Below, in pieces: positions 47,801 to 58,355 of a stretch of DNA of 64,000 nucleotides. A program made the position numbers and the translations under genes. Under the pieces are notes generated by a model. The model was given only the letters and a program-made list of their open reading frames with translations. It did no database searches and was not told the origin of the DNA. How positions within the stretch are numbered: the first letter of the stretch is position 1; each line of letters opens with the position of its first letter. Source of the stretch: Liolophura sinensis (taxonomy: Eukaryota; Mollusca; Polyplacophora; Chitonida; Chitonidae); contig NC_088300.1 of NCBI RefSeq assembly GCF_032854445.1, positions 22,923,608 to 22,987,607 of the forward strand. Reading direction: 5' to 3'.

Positions 47801-48060
47801 AAAACTACGCAATCAATACACGCAGGCCTCCCCCATTCAAGCTGCTCAATGCCCACAATGAAATTGTTGCTTGGGTTGACCTGTTGCGGAATATGTGTCC
47901 CGTGAAGTCACCTCAAGAGTAACAATACACGTGTGCAGATTAGAGATTCTTCCGTGAGGACTACCAATGCTAATTTGTTTAAAAAGTTGGGGGAGTTGGC
48001 TGCCTCCAGCTGTGTCGTGTCTCTATCCATCTCATTGGGCTGAACCTTTTTCAAAGAAAG
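44833..48060. other. Long non-coding stretch, mostly featureless
   Basis: About 3.2 kb. A weak degenerate repeat lies at 46,350-46,470 (listed separately). ORFs up to 101 codons overlap in different frames without recognisable domains. Confidence 0.45.
46350..46470. repeat. Short degenerate tandem repeat, about 22-bp unit
   Basis: Variants of TTGAACACCAGGTACACAT recur about every 22 bp: TTGAGCACCCAGTAAAT, CTGAACAATCAGTTCACA, TTGAACACTGGTATGTG, TTGAACACCAGGTACACA, TCAACACCAGGTACATAT. About five diverged copies. Confidence 0.7.
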
Positions 48061-48125
48061 TTTTTATGCCCCCTCTTGCAAATACAGTGGGGTGCATTTC
48101 CATTGGCAGTACATGTGTCCCCGTC
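48061..48125. repeat. Short dispersed repeat shared with 52.35 kb
   Basis: TATGCCCCCTCTTGCAAATA and CAGTGGGGTGCAT resemble TACACCCCCTTGCAAATATG and ATGGGGCAT at 52,357. Similarity is clear for about 40 bp only. Confidence 0.4.
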
Positions 48126-49566
48126 ACCTTCATGCCTTAATCTTCTGTTCACTAATATCTAAAATACCTCATTAAATTATAATGTTCAGAAAAAAAAGGA
48201 AATCTTGCCAGGAATCCTTATAGTAAAGGCAGTAAATATATATTAATATAACCTGTACAGTCTTTATACTGGAAGAGTTGCCTATGTGTGTTACATGTCA
48301 TTAAATTAATGATTGGTTTAATTATTAGGCTTAACCTTTCTGACTGAGGACTAGTGAGCATAGTCTGTGTTAGGTCAGTGGCCTGTGATTATGAGGGTTG
48401 GGAGCTTCCTTAGCATGTGTCTTCTATCCAGGGTGTGACTTTATACTGTGCGAATCTTGTCAAGGGTACATTTATATGAAAGCCAGGTGTGGAGAGTTCC
48501 CTCAGGCTCTACATGCCCACCTTTCTCCACTCCTAAAACTGTATACCTAAGAAAATAAAGAAACCACAGCAGGCTTTGAGTCTTTTACCACTCAGAGTTT
48601 ACTGAATGTTGTGAATTTAACATCTAGTTATTAGCTTTATAAACTTACAGTTAATCACAATGGTCGTCATGTCTCCTGGAAGGAAAAAAAATAACCTACA
48701 TAAATGTGTTTAGGTGTTGAACCACACCTGTTTCAGTCACATGACTTGAAGAGGGCTTGGACTAATCCATCACTTGGCAGTAGAACCTGATACATACTGA
48801 TATTCCTTTCATAGAGAAAGAAGTGTCAAATTGTAGGTAGCATGCACCCATCAATATTTGAATGCTCAAGTGTCTTGCAGTGGCAGTGTACTATATACAC
48901 ATCAGGTGGTTGTCACACTTTATACTCAGAAAAAATTTTCTAAATTTTCATGAGTGTTTAAGGATATTAATGCCTTTAAATTAAATTTATAGTTTCTGTA
49001 TATAGTATGTTTCATGGGTGATTTCTCTGATGGATGGAGAAACCGTTTTCTTTAGAAAACGTGTGAGTGGGAAGGTGCAGTATGGTATTTGAGGCTCCCT
49101 TACACACTGCAGTGTTACAGACCATATCAAAATTAGGATATACATGTAGGAGCAATTTGGTAGTACACCTTTTGGAAATGGCTGTGCTTGCAGATGTACA
49201 TCTTAATTCATAGAATGACGTGTGCTGTGGAACAGAGGATTTATCAGTAAGTCTGTAGCATAACAACTTCATTTTTTCAAGAATAATTCATGATCTCCTT
49301 CTGAAAACAGACTAATGTGCTGTTACACGTCTCCCTCATTATGCAGTTTTCACTACAACATCTAATTCACGATAACCATAATTTTGTGAAAAACCAAGTT
49401 TTTCACAAAGCTGTTGTTGATTACATCTGTACATACCATGAAGAGTTTCATTGAAGTTCTTATTTTTTATCTTCTTTCATTGCACAAAACAGGCTTGTTT
49501 ATCGTAAAAGTCGCAACATTATGTTGATCTGGCTTACAGTTATCAACTTCATCCAACAACTATGCC
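48126..49566. other. Non-coding stretch, nothing recognised
   Basis: AT-rich, short ORFs only, no shared repeat seen. Confidence 0.45.
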
Positions 49567-49645
49567 AGTCTGCCAGCAACCTGCAGATGGTTGTGGGTTT
49601 CCCCGAACCCAGTCTCCTCCCAGCATAATGCTGGCCGCTGTAGTA
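49567..49645 (+). mobile_element. SINE family A, internal fragment
   Basis: GTCTGCCAGCAACCTGCAGA, GGTTGTGGGTTTCCCC, CTCCTCCCAGCATAATGCTG and GCCGCTGTAGTA match the body in + orientation. Head and tail are both missing. Confidence 0.82.
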
Positions 49646-50059
49646 GTTAGTGTTAATAAGGTAGATCCTTCAAAGAGAACAACACTAAGAGTACATATAA
49701 CTTGGGACTATTATATACATGTACATGTGGCAGATATAACCAGTCTCGGTGACTTTCTGTATTGTGTGATTCACCATGTACTGCAGTGTGCCCATCATCT
49801 TCTGTCCACATAATTAGGAATTTATCATTGTATTTTAACAAAAACTATGACATTTTTAATTTATATTCTTAATCAAATGCTCTCCCAAAACCTGTTTGGG
49901 ATAGCATGCACTGTGGATGAATCCTCCCTTCAGGCACTTTGAATGAATTGTCCAGTTTGCATCGAACCATTCACTTTTTTTTTTCTTTGAATTCTAGTCA
50001 GATCATTTTTGTATCACTGCAGAAAATCAGGTTAGAACTTAACTGGCTAACTTTTGTTT

Positions 50060-50380
50060 CTTAACTGGTCAGTGATAACCTACTGATGCACCATAATTCT
50101 ACAGTTTGATTGAACAATATGCTTAAAAGTCACATACTTAAGGATTTGATTATAACGGCTCTTAATTCACACCACCTGTGATTAACTTGTGGTCTGTCTA
50201 GTCAGTGGTGACCTACTGATGGCCACAGTACCTGCTTGTAGCTGAGGTATCGTAATTCTGTACTTTGATTGGATAATGAGCTTTATGATCGCCTCCTTAA
50301 GATTTTGATTATAACTTGGCTCTTTTCACTACCTGTGATTAACCTGTGATGTGACTGGTCAGCAGCGCCCACCAATGAGG
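50060..50380. repeat. Diverged local repeat, about 133-157 bp spacing
   Basis: GTCAGTGATAACCTACTGATG at about 50,068 recurs as GTCAGTGGTGACCTACTGATG at 50,201 and weakly as GTCAGCAGCGCCCACCAATG at 50,358. Shared phrases include TTTGATTG, TTGATTATAAC, GGCTCTT and ACCTGTGATTAAC(T/C)TGTG. Confidence 0.7.
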
Positions 50381-50984
50381 TCATTATAAGGCTATGAGGT
50401 TGGTTGGTCAGTCCAGTCACAACTGCTGGGTCACTGTCCCCTCTGGAGTTCTGTTCTGCACATGACAGGCTGGCTGTGATCACCTACTGGCCCATCACAC
50501 AGATCCAGGCTAAATCTGGTCATTCACTCTTAATAACATGCATTACCACGCTCCTGCCATTTTATTTTGGGGGAAGGTGTCTGTGCAGTGGGTGCTCTAT
50601 CTTGTGGAAACTGAAATGTTATTGATCTGATTTTATCAGGCTGACAATCACATTCCAGGCAGCACTATTCATGGTACAATGTAGACTGTCCATAGTTTCA
50701 TTGCATGTTTGGTACATAAATTTACTGTAGACAAAAACCAGAGAACAAACTATTTTCATTGAACTGACTGACATTGTTAACATGAAATATAGCTTCGATA
50801 TGATAAAGATAAGCTATATTTAAAAGATTCTGAAACAAATAAATAATATAACTGAAAGGTAAATACAGGTTTTCAAATTGTTTAGCCCTTTCTCTTGAGA
50901 TGACTAGTTGAATTTATGCTAGATGGGAAGTAATTTCAATGTGTTAGGTTAAAAAAGTCTAGTGAATTCATAATACACGAGGTA

Positions 50985-51290
50985 TAAGTTGAACCTTTGC
51001 TTTGGGCAGGGAATTTTTAGATATCCCTGTTCTGATTGTTTGTGGTGCCCTGAATTCTGATGGAAGTAGCTGACAAGTCTTTGTGGCTGTTGCTGTGCAT
51101 ATGGTCTAACGTTTGTTGAAAGACCAGTCATCTTCCACCAGTATACTATGTACATCTGTACATCACATGTGGAAAAGTTAGTAACTTGCCAAAGGTCAGT
51201 GGTTTACCATGGACAATCCTGTTTCCATAAAACTACCTGCCATTTGTAGAATTGAAAAATTCTTGAACATTGCATTAAAATAACACTCAA
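50985..51290 (+). mobile_element. SINE-like repeat family B, long copy
   Basis: GGGCAGGGAATTTTTAGA, TGTTTGTGGTGCCC, GTCATCTTCCACCAGTATAC, CATCACATGTGGAAAAGTTA, GTAACTTGCCAAAGGTCAGT and GGTTTACCATGGACA lead into GAATTGAAAAATTCTTGAAC and AACACTCAAATCAAA at the 3' end. This 3' end resembles those of families A and C. No target-site duplication is obvious. Confidence 0.7.
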
Positions 51291-51987
51291 ATCAAACTTA
51301 AACAATGAAAAAGCATCTTTTTCCTTTACATGATTTGGTTTGTGAAGATAAATCAGATTATTTTTTTAAGAAGATTGATACCATGTGTCTATCTTCTTCC
51401 TGAGACGACCAGAAACTTTGTGCCCCATACCATTCGCCCACCAATCTGCAATATCTTGAGTTTTGTATGAAATCAAGCCTTTGTGTACTTGTGTATCATT
51501 CCTCAGTGATACCAAAATCCCATTCTATAAGTGGTCCAGGTAACTGTCAATATAGTTGCTTGCGCTATGTTGCTATGTTCACATTATACCAGACAAACAT
51601 TCCAGTAAATTGCAGAAATGACACCTTTATCATTTTCTGATGTCAGGTCTTCATACTGTCTGGCTTGTTGACTTCAGATATATATAGCAAAGGCATTCTG
51701 ACCTTTCCTCTTTATGTGCACAAGTCTGGAAATTGTGTTACAAGATCTTTGTGGACAAAGGAATTCTAAACCCCTAAACCGTATTAATACGTTCATGTAG
51801 ATCAGGGGACTATTGTAATCTCTGTGTCAGTATTATCTTCTGGTGCTTCTGAGACCAAATTTATTGGCACATATGTCTAGGATTTCATTTCCCGTCCTGA
51901 TTTTCTTTTTGCACAAAATCCTGTCCAGCAGTGTTAGTTGATGATTAAGTTACCGTTATCTCTTTTACTTTGTTTTCTACTCTGCAG
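51291..51987. other. Non-coding stretch, nothing recognised
   Basis: No repeat or gene seen. Confidence 0.4.
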
Positions 51988-52034
51988 GGTTCTACTGGTA
52001 CACAGATATGAGGAAACACACAATCAAAAGATAA
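51988..52034 (+). other. Possible terminal coding exon
   Basis: A pyrimidine-rich tract (CTTTTACTTTGTTTTCTACT) and CTGCAG precede GG plus an open frame FYWYTDMRKHTIKR that ends at TAA (52,032-52,034). Composition looks more protein-like than the chance ORFs around it, but the peptide is only 14 residues, no upstream exon is found, and no family is recognised. It may equally be chance. Confidence 0.15.
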
Positions 52035-52349
52035 TGCCAAGGTGACTATGCCTTGTGTATAATGTCCCCTGTTCCTAAACACTTCTCTGTCTTCAGCATG
52101 TCAGTAGAACTCCAAATCCCAGTGTGAGGTTGTTGGATTATATCTCCAAACCTTCCTTCCCGGAAGGCATTTCTTCAGAAGATGCGCAAGATCACGATCA
52201 GTTTATACGTATGTCTTGCAGCAGATTTCGTGTTTGACACTTCTGCTGTGATCAGCAGTATTACCTTACAACCATATTTTATCTGTACATGCTTATGTGT
52301 AAGTCTTTGCTTTTATGTAATATTAGTACCACTTCATGCAACTTTGAGG

Positions 52350-52520
52350 CACTTTTACACCCCCTTGCAAATATGATGGGGCATCTTGATATGACAGTGT
52401 TTGTACCGCTTGGACACAGTTTGCCCAAAACGTTTAGAACGAAGGTTTGTAATTTTGGTACACAAATTCTCCTGATTGTGGCCATCATCTGATCAAATGT
52501 TGAACACAAAGCCACAAGCT
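52350..52520. repeat. Short dispersed repeat, partner of the 48.06 kb segment
   Basis: TACACCCCCTTGCAAATATG and ATGGGGCATCTTGATATGAC start it. Downstream CGCTTGGACACAGTTTGCCC and TTGTGGCCATCATCTGATCA have no second copy here. Only the first 40 bp are supported as repeated. Confidence 0.35.
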
Positions 52521-53382
52521 TTTCCATTATTCCTGATATTTTTTTTTGCTTTTTTTTGTTACAGATTTTGAACTTTTCCTATTTTCTGTGTTTTGTACAA
52601 GAAAAGGGCATATGTTTTGTAAACAGTGGAACGTCTAGTTGCATACTGAAATATGTTCTTTGGACGGAAAGATGGACCTACCAATTCGCTTTTGCTTTTT
52701 GTTCATTTTATTGTCTTCTAGGTTTTACATCTGTATAATGTATTTCCATTTATCAACTTGATACCAGGCTCACATGTTTGTTTATTGTATATAGTATTTA
52801 TTAAAGAATCTACAGACTTAGAACAATGAACCTCTCAATTTTTCACTTGTTTCAATGTAGTCAATACATCCACAATTTAATATCTACATCTGAAGCCTAA
52901 AAAAAAAAGGCAACAGAACACCACATTTAACAACATCAAAGATTACTTTAGTTTGTCACAAATTCCAAGGATGAAGTGAAAAAAAAGTCTCTGATACAGA
53001 CAGCTTTTAAGAAGCTGGGTTGGCTTTTTTATACTTGAGTATTACAGTAGGTTCATTTCATTTTGTGGGTTCTTCTGTCAGTATGACCTTCGGAAATCCA
53101 TTGTAAGAATTATCCTTGACAAAGACGTCTTGCTTCAGGCTCTCCAGACCTTTGGAAGCCATCTTGAAAACTGGATAAAAAAATAAGGTGCCATGCCTTA
53201 GTTCCTTTAGAATGAAGCTTTAATATATAAATTCCAGCTCATGTTTGCTCTCTCAGATTTATTTTACTTTTCTCTGACATACAGTAATTGTTTTGTATTC
53301 ATTTTATGTCTGCACTTTTTACTTTTTACCAGACTACTTTCAGTACTTTGATTATTACTTGTTAACTCATGCTCTTCTTTGT
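52521..53382. other. Non-coding stretch, nothing recognised
   Basis: AT-rich; several short T and A runs; no shared repeat. Confidence 0.45.
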
Positions 53383-53455
53383 TCCATTGTGTAAGTGAAA
53401 TATTATTGAGTATGACATATGACTTAACACTCAAATCAAATAAGTAAATAAATAA
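53383..53455 (+). mobile_element. SINE 3'-end fragment (family A or B type)
   Basis: CCATTGTGTAAGTGAAATAT, TATTGAGTATGACATATGAC and CACTCAAATCAAATAAGTAA followed by ATAAATAA are a SINE 3' end in + orientation. Too short to assign to family A or B. Confidence 0.75.
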
Positions 53456-54077
53456 TCATTACTTCTAATTTTATGAATGAAACTTGTCTCTGGGAATTGA
53501 ACTTTATATATTGTTTTACTGTTTGATGTCTTAGACTGATATTTGGACTCTTGACTTACTGTTCCAAAAATTATCCTTCTTAGTTTATTTGCCTGCTCGT
53601 TACATTAAGTATTAATGCTGTCTTGAACATAGGCTGCCTAAATCGTTCGCGGTTGACCATAAGATAACTTCTGTGAAGGTGAATTACTGACTGGGTCATT
53701 TTAACACACTACAGGTGTGATCAGCCACTCCCTGTGGATTCTCACGCAGAGAACAGAGCACAAAATAGGCATGATTACTCAGAATAAATACATCCATAAC
53801 CACCTTTTTGCTCCACTGCGTCTGCATATAGGTTGAGAGGGAAGCAGGTCAGTGTGGGTTGAGGTTGGTTTCTTGCTACCCCCAAGGGCCACAACTCAAC
53901 TCTGTGCTCTTATAACTCAGTTACTGACCCTAAAGCAGAAGTTAACACACTCAGGGGAAAAACATGTATCTGTATTACAATCACCTGACTAGGTTGTAAG
54001 CCTTTAGGGGACATAGCCATGAACAGATATTGACAAGCTTTATGTTGCCTTTTTTGGGTCAGGCGCAGGATGGTTGG
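53456..54077. other. Non-coding stretch, nothing recognised
   Basis: No shared repeat or gene seen. Confidence 0.4.
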
Positions 54078-54284
54078 GATGAGCAAGACAATGGAAACCC
54101 TGAGAAATTATACCCAAATTTTTTGGTTCTCTTTCCTTCCAAGTACACAATGGAAACCCTGAGAAATTATACCCCAATTTTTTGGTTCTCTTTTCTTCCA
54201 AGTACACAGACTGATGGACTTGGAAGAAAAGAGAACCAAAAAATTTGGGTATAATTTCTCAGGGTTTCTATTGCCTTGCTCATC
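54078..54284. repeat. Foldback element: duplicated arm followed by its inverted copy
   Basis: The left arm (GATGAGCAAGACAATGGAAA, CCCTGAGAAATTATACCCAA, ATTTTTTGGTTCTCTTTCCT, TCCAAGT) spans 54,078-54,144. Most of it is repeated directly at 54,149-54,204 (59-bp spacing). Positions 54,218-54,284 carry the reverse complement ending CCTTGCTCATC. The second copy and the inverted arm would pair across a loop of about a dozen bases with very few mismatches. No coding capacity; it looks like a foldback/MITE-type element or a recent inverted duplication. Confidence 0.93.
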
Positions 54285-54971
54285 TTAACAAATTTTGAAG
54301 GAAGCCTTATATCTGTGTAGTTATTAGCTTTTGAATTTGTCAACAAACTTTAAAACTTTTTTTTGTCATAGTTTTTTAAAAAGCGTACTCAGATTTTTAT
54401 GCTTCACCGACAGTGTATATAAGTATATTCCTGGATTTTGGAAAGCTGCATCCATTAAAATTCTAGTGGATTTATTAAGTATAACATATTATTCGGTGTT
54501 TGACGATTTCATTCATTATGTATAAACTACCAGTTTCTTGATAACCCAAGATTGATAACTTCCAGTGGCACTGCTTTGCTCAATGCAGGAATGCATCTGA
54601 TCAGTAATTATACAACCATTAATTCCCAAGGCAAGACCAACATTAACTAATTTGTTTATCTAATTAAAACTGTTGCTATGAGCTAAAGATTCACTCTGAT
54701 GCCAGGAGACTACATGGTAATATCTTAGATAGCCTGTCGAGATGTCAATTGTATGTTGCTATAATTAAGGGATGAAAGTCTCCAGGTTACCAACAGGCCT
54801 GGGATCTTTTCATCAGCAGCCAAATTGCCATTTTTCAATCAGTGTGTGGAGTTTTGTTTACTCTCATTTAATACTTAAGGTCACTGATTGGATAGAGAGT
54901 TGAGAAATGTTGACCCTCCGTAGTCTGAGAAAATTCCACATAGGTTCCACTGAAACTCAAATAGAATCTTC
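54285..54971. other. Non-coding stretch, nothing recognised
   Basis: No shared repeat or gene seen. Confidence 0.4.
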
Positions 54972-55425
54972 CATTGCTTGGATTTATTTGCATATTTGAT
55001 TGTTGTTTAATTTTATACTCAGAATTAAACAACTTACATGATATGGTCATTTTGATAGGTGAAGGAAACATGAGTGCCCAGGGTAAACCACCGACCTTTG
55101 ACATGTTACTGACAAACTTTCAAACATGTGGTGCAGAGATACGCACCACATTTTGGCGAAAGACAAGTGATCTTCAACAAACGTAACACTGGGCAAACGG
55201 TACTACAAGGGTCGATGACCATTTCTTGTCACCACAGCGCATTGAGGATGCAAGTTAAAAGTTCAGCTCTTGCTGGTTTCTGGTTTACATCTGTAGGGTT
55301 TGTCAATGTACGTGCCAGGTGACACAAGTATGATTCTATGGTTACTCCGGGCACACCCTGGAACTTAACTGCATTATCCTTTAAGACAAAAATTCTTAAT
55401 CCCAGCTTCATCACCAATCAGACAT
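54972..55425 (-). mobile_element. SINE-like repeat family B, long copy, reverse orientation
   Basis: On the - strand the order is GTTTGTTGAAGATCACTTGT, CACCACATGTTTGAAAGTTT, GTCAGTAACATGTCAAAGGT, CGGTGGTTTACCCTGGGCAC and a 3' end with CAACAATCAAATATGCAAAT and AAATC. This parallels the 51.0 kb copy. The upstream part (55,250-55,425) is less clearly shared, so the 5' limit is approximate. Confidence 0.68.
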
Positions 55426-56428
55426 GTCAGATAAATAAATAATACATATTTGCCAGAATCTCTCTTTAGCATCATGAATGAACAAATGTCATGTGTGATA
55501 GATGACATATTTTAACAAACAACTGAGCTGATCACACTTCCGTCTTCATTCTTAAAATGAAGTCAGTTTGTTGATATTCCTAATTACATGTATGTTTTAT
55601 GAGCTGAGAACAGTATGGGGTTTATGTACTCGCCCCATTACTAGCATGCAGTATTTGTGCTCTGTAGGGATCCAGCTTCATCTGATTGGTTCGGCATGTT
55701 TCAGATCCGTGCTGTTACCCAGAGAGCACAGTACCTTATGAGGTCGACCATTTATTGGCTAATAGCTGGAGAGATTTAGCTGTGCTTGCTGTTGGGCATC
55801 TCACCTGACAGAGTAAATACTGGGGCAAACCCTGTAAAATACTGGAACGTGCTTGTGCGAGAAATCGGCACATAATGTAACAGGAGGACTGACAGAATCG
55901 GTCAATAAAAAACCTGTGTAAAATGTACTCTGTAGAGTTCCATTGGTTTAAATCATTACTAAAACACTAAGTTTGCACGACAGGTTTTTCTAAGTGTAAA
56001 GTTACTAGAACGACTTAATGCACGTTTTCTTATTTTAAAAAATCGATGTGAAAATTTAACAGTTGCGGTAAGTTTATAGATAGTGTTATTATTAACTTGT
56101 AGACGTGTCTTCTCCAGAATTTCACAGTTTCCTGATTCCAGGAAACTTACTTTCTGAGAACCACAGGTTCATATATCACAGGACTGATGGTGCCTTGTCA
56201 TGTATGTAATCATATTAACACCAGTTTGGCATTTATATCAGTATTTTTCTGAATGAGTTTTATGGCATGTAAAAAGTGCTGTGTTATCTTCTTTCTACAG
56301 AATTGGTGATTTAAAATGTCTCCGTTATCACTCCACAGGTCATTTGTGCTGTTGATTCTTGACTCTTTACTCTCTCATCAGCCCCTAGTCTCTGTGACAG
56401 TATTAAATGTGCTTTTTGCTTCTACATA
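55426..56428. other. Non-coding stretch, nothing recognised
   Basis: No shared repeat or gene seen. Confidence 0.4.
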
Positions 56429-56640
56429 CCCTAATTCCTCAACTTTTTCACGTATGAAAGAGCAACTTTCAGTGCAATTTATGTACATTGTTAATTTGAT
56501 TTTAGAGACACAACTACATTGTTTGGACTGGCCATTTTCAGGTGTTCACAAAAATTTCCGTTTTATCAGTCATCACAGAATAATGCCTTCAGCATATGCT
56601 TGAATAAACACCTTGCAAACATGTGAAAATGTTCAAGGAT
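56429..56640. mobile_element. MITE-like element, family E, copy 3, inverted
   Basis: It starts TA-CCCTAATTCCTCAACTTTTT. The interior is the reverse complement of copies 1 and 2 (CTACATTGTTTGGACTGGCC, GAATAAACACCTTG). The right terminus AAAATGTTCAAGGAT is a degraded inverse of the left one. A 95-codon ORF (56,316-56,603) crosses it by chance. Confidence 0.78.
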
Positions 56641-56733
56641 GTACATGTATATGTCTTGTCCACCTGGCCAATGTATCCTAGCTAATCCCTTGAAACTGTA
56701 CCAAGTTGAAGGAATCTATTCATTGTTTCTTGG

Positions 56734-56793
56734 TCGCCATTATATGACTGAAACATTGTAGATGTGGCGTTAAACTATAATCATTCATTCATT
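56734..56793 (+). mobile_element. Very short SINE 3'-end insertion with 17-bp target-site duplication
   Basis: The 60-bp insert reads CGCCATTATATGACTGAAAC, ATTGTAGATGTGGCGTTAAA and a TCAT-type tail, resembling the last 60 bp of SINE family C. The same 17 bases, TATTCATTGTTTCTTGG, flank it at 56,717-56,733 and 56,794-56,810. It is an extreme 5' truncation. Confidence 0.85.
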
Positions 56794-56810
56794 TATTCAT
56801 TGTTTCTTGG

Positions 56811-58064
56811 GAGTTTTGGTAGTACATCTAGCCATGAAGATTATATACTGGAGCACCAGAAATGTGGATAAATGTGGTACGTGGATAATAAAACATGCAT
56901 GAGACTTGGTCAGGACAGATTTTAAGACAGCATGGAAATTAGACCCAGATTAGCAACCATCTTAATGGACTTGATTCCGACCCTTTGCCCATACTTTGTA
57001 CATTTATTATATTAGCCAAGGAAGTTATGTTCTCTGCTGGCATTTATTCATCTGTCTTTCGTGCAATAATTTTCAGTATCGAAGAGTTATGCAGATCGAC
57101 ACACTTGGAAGTTGTACAAATCTTCAGTGAGCCACATCTAGCTGTTTGTAGTTGATGGAATTTAATATGGTTTATCAAGAATTTCTTTTTAAAATACCCA
57201 AAGCTTATAAGCTTGGTAAAAACTGGATTATACAGTGATATGTAATTGTGTTGTGGGAAAAGTTGTGGAATTCATGCGTATGGCAACTCTATGATTTTTC
57301 CAAAACACGAGCCAGTATAACATTAAAAAGTTTGCTGGGAGCCTTGAGAGAAACCATTCTAGGGACCACCCATTCCCGATGTTGCTATCTTGTATGGCCA
57401 TTTGAGTTTTTCATAAGCAGTAACGACCTTACCATCTGTAGGTGGAATCTTTAAGTAAAATCTAATGAGGCGTGTAAGCCTTTGATACCAGCATGAAAAC
57501 AGACTCTAAATCACGGAGCATCTGAGTAAACCTGCACTTTACACCTTATATTAGTATATAATGTGATCTTCATGCTTTCTGAACATTAATCAGCCTATTT
57601 ATTTTGAAAACCAGTTTGCACTTTAAATGGGATCAAGCTTCTCTAGCTGGAAGTGGAAGTCTACTAGCTGGCTTGGTTGCATTGGTTGCTAGGGAGGAGA
57701 AAACAATATATATTTTTTTTTTTTTGTGGTTTCAAACTATAATTCATTGGTCTCCAAACATACATAATATTTTATGTTATGAGCTCAATTAAATCATATG
57801 CGGTATACAGTTAGGTTTAGTAATCTTTGGTGGATCAAAACCACCACCTAGAAATTAGCACATGTTATTTTGCACAAAAATGTTTGTCCAACATAGCAGA
57901 GTAGTAGGGAAAAGGTTTTGCTTTCACTCCTTTCACTCACTTACTTTGTCAGTACCAACTATATTTAAGCTAACTTGTTTAATATCAGTGGTAGCAAACA
58001 TCAAACATCCATATGGGCATAGTTACAATGTGGGATTTGGTTTATGTTCCATGGACACATCACA
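56811..58064. other. Non-coding stretch, nothing recognised
   Basis: A T-rich run at 57,712-57,725. Short chance ORFs. No shared repeat. Confidence 0.45.
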
Positions 58065-58355
58065 CGTGGACCTTGGGTTTTGTGGTTAATGTGGTGAGAC
58101 CAGCCAAGTTTCTAGATGAAGTCCACTGCTGTATCCACAGGTGTACAAATGGCTGACCTTGTGGTTTGTGGTTAATATCTTGACACCAGCCAAGCGGACC
58201 TGAATTCTTAGAAAGAGTCCACTAAAGTACCACAGGTGCATGAAGGGCTGACTTTGTGGTTTGTGGGTAATATGTTTACACCAACCAAGATTGTCTAAAT
58301 TCCTGGAAGCAGTCCACTACTGTACTAATGGTGCGCAAATGGCTGACAGAGGGGT
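58065..58355. repeat. Diverged tandem repeat, about 86-95-bp unit, 3 copies
   Basis: TTGTGGTTAAT at 58,080, TTTGTGGTTAATATCT at 58,165 and TTTGTGGGTAATATGT at 58,260 are each followed by (G/C)ACC(A)(A/G)CCAAG and GTCCACT, then (A/G)CAAATGGCTGAC or equivalents. A 106-codon ORF (58,261-58,581) starts in the third copy and has no recognisable domain. Confidence 0.8.

Noticed and set aside
52182-52376. 64-codon hydrophobic ORF as a signal-peptide protein
   Set aside because: It is evenly hydrophobic and rich in cysteine without a defined cleavage region, and runs into a dispersed repeat at 52.35 kb.
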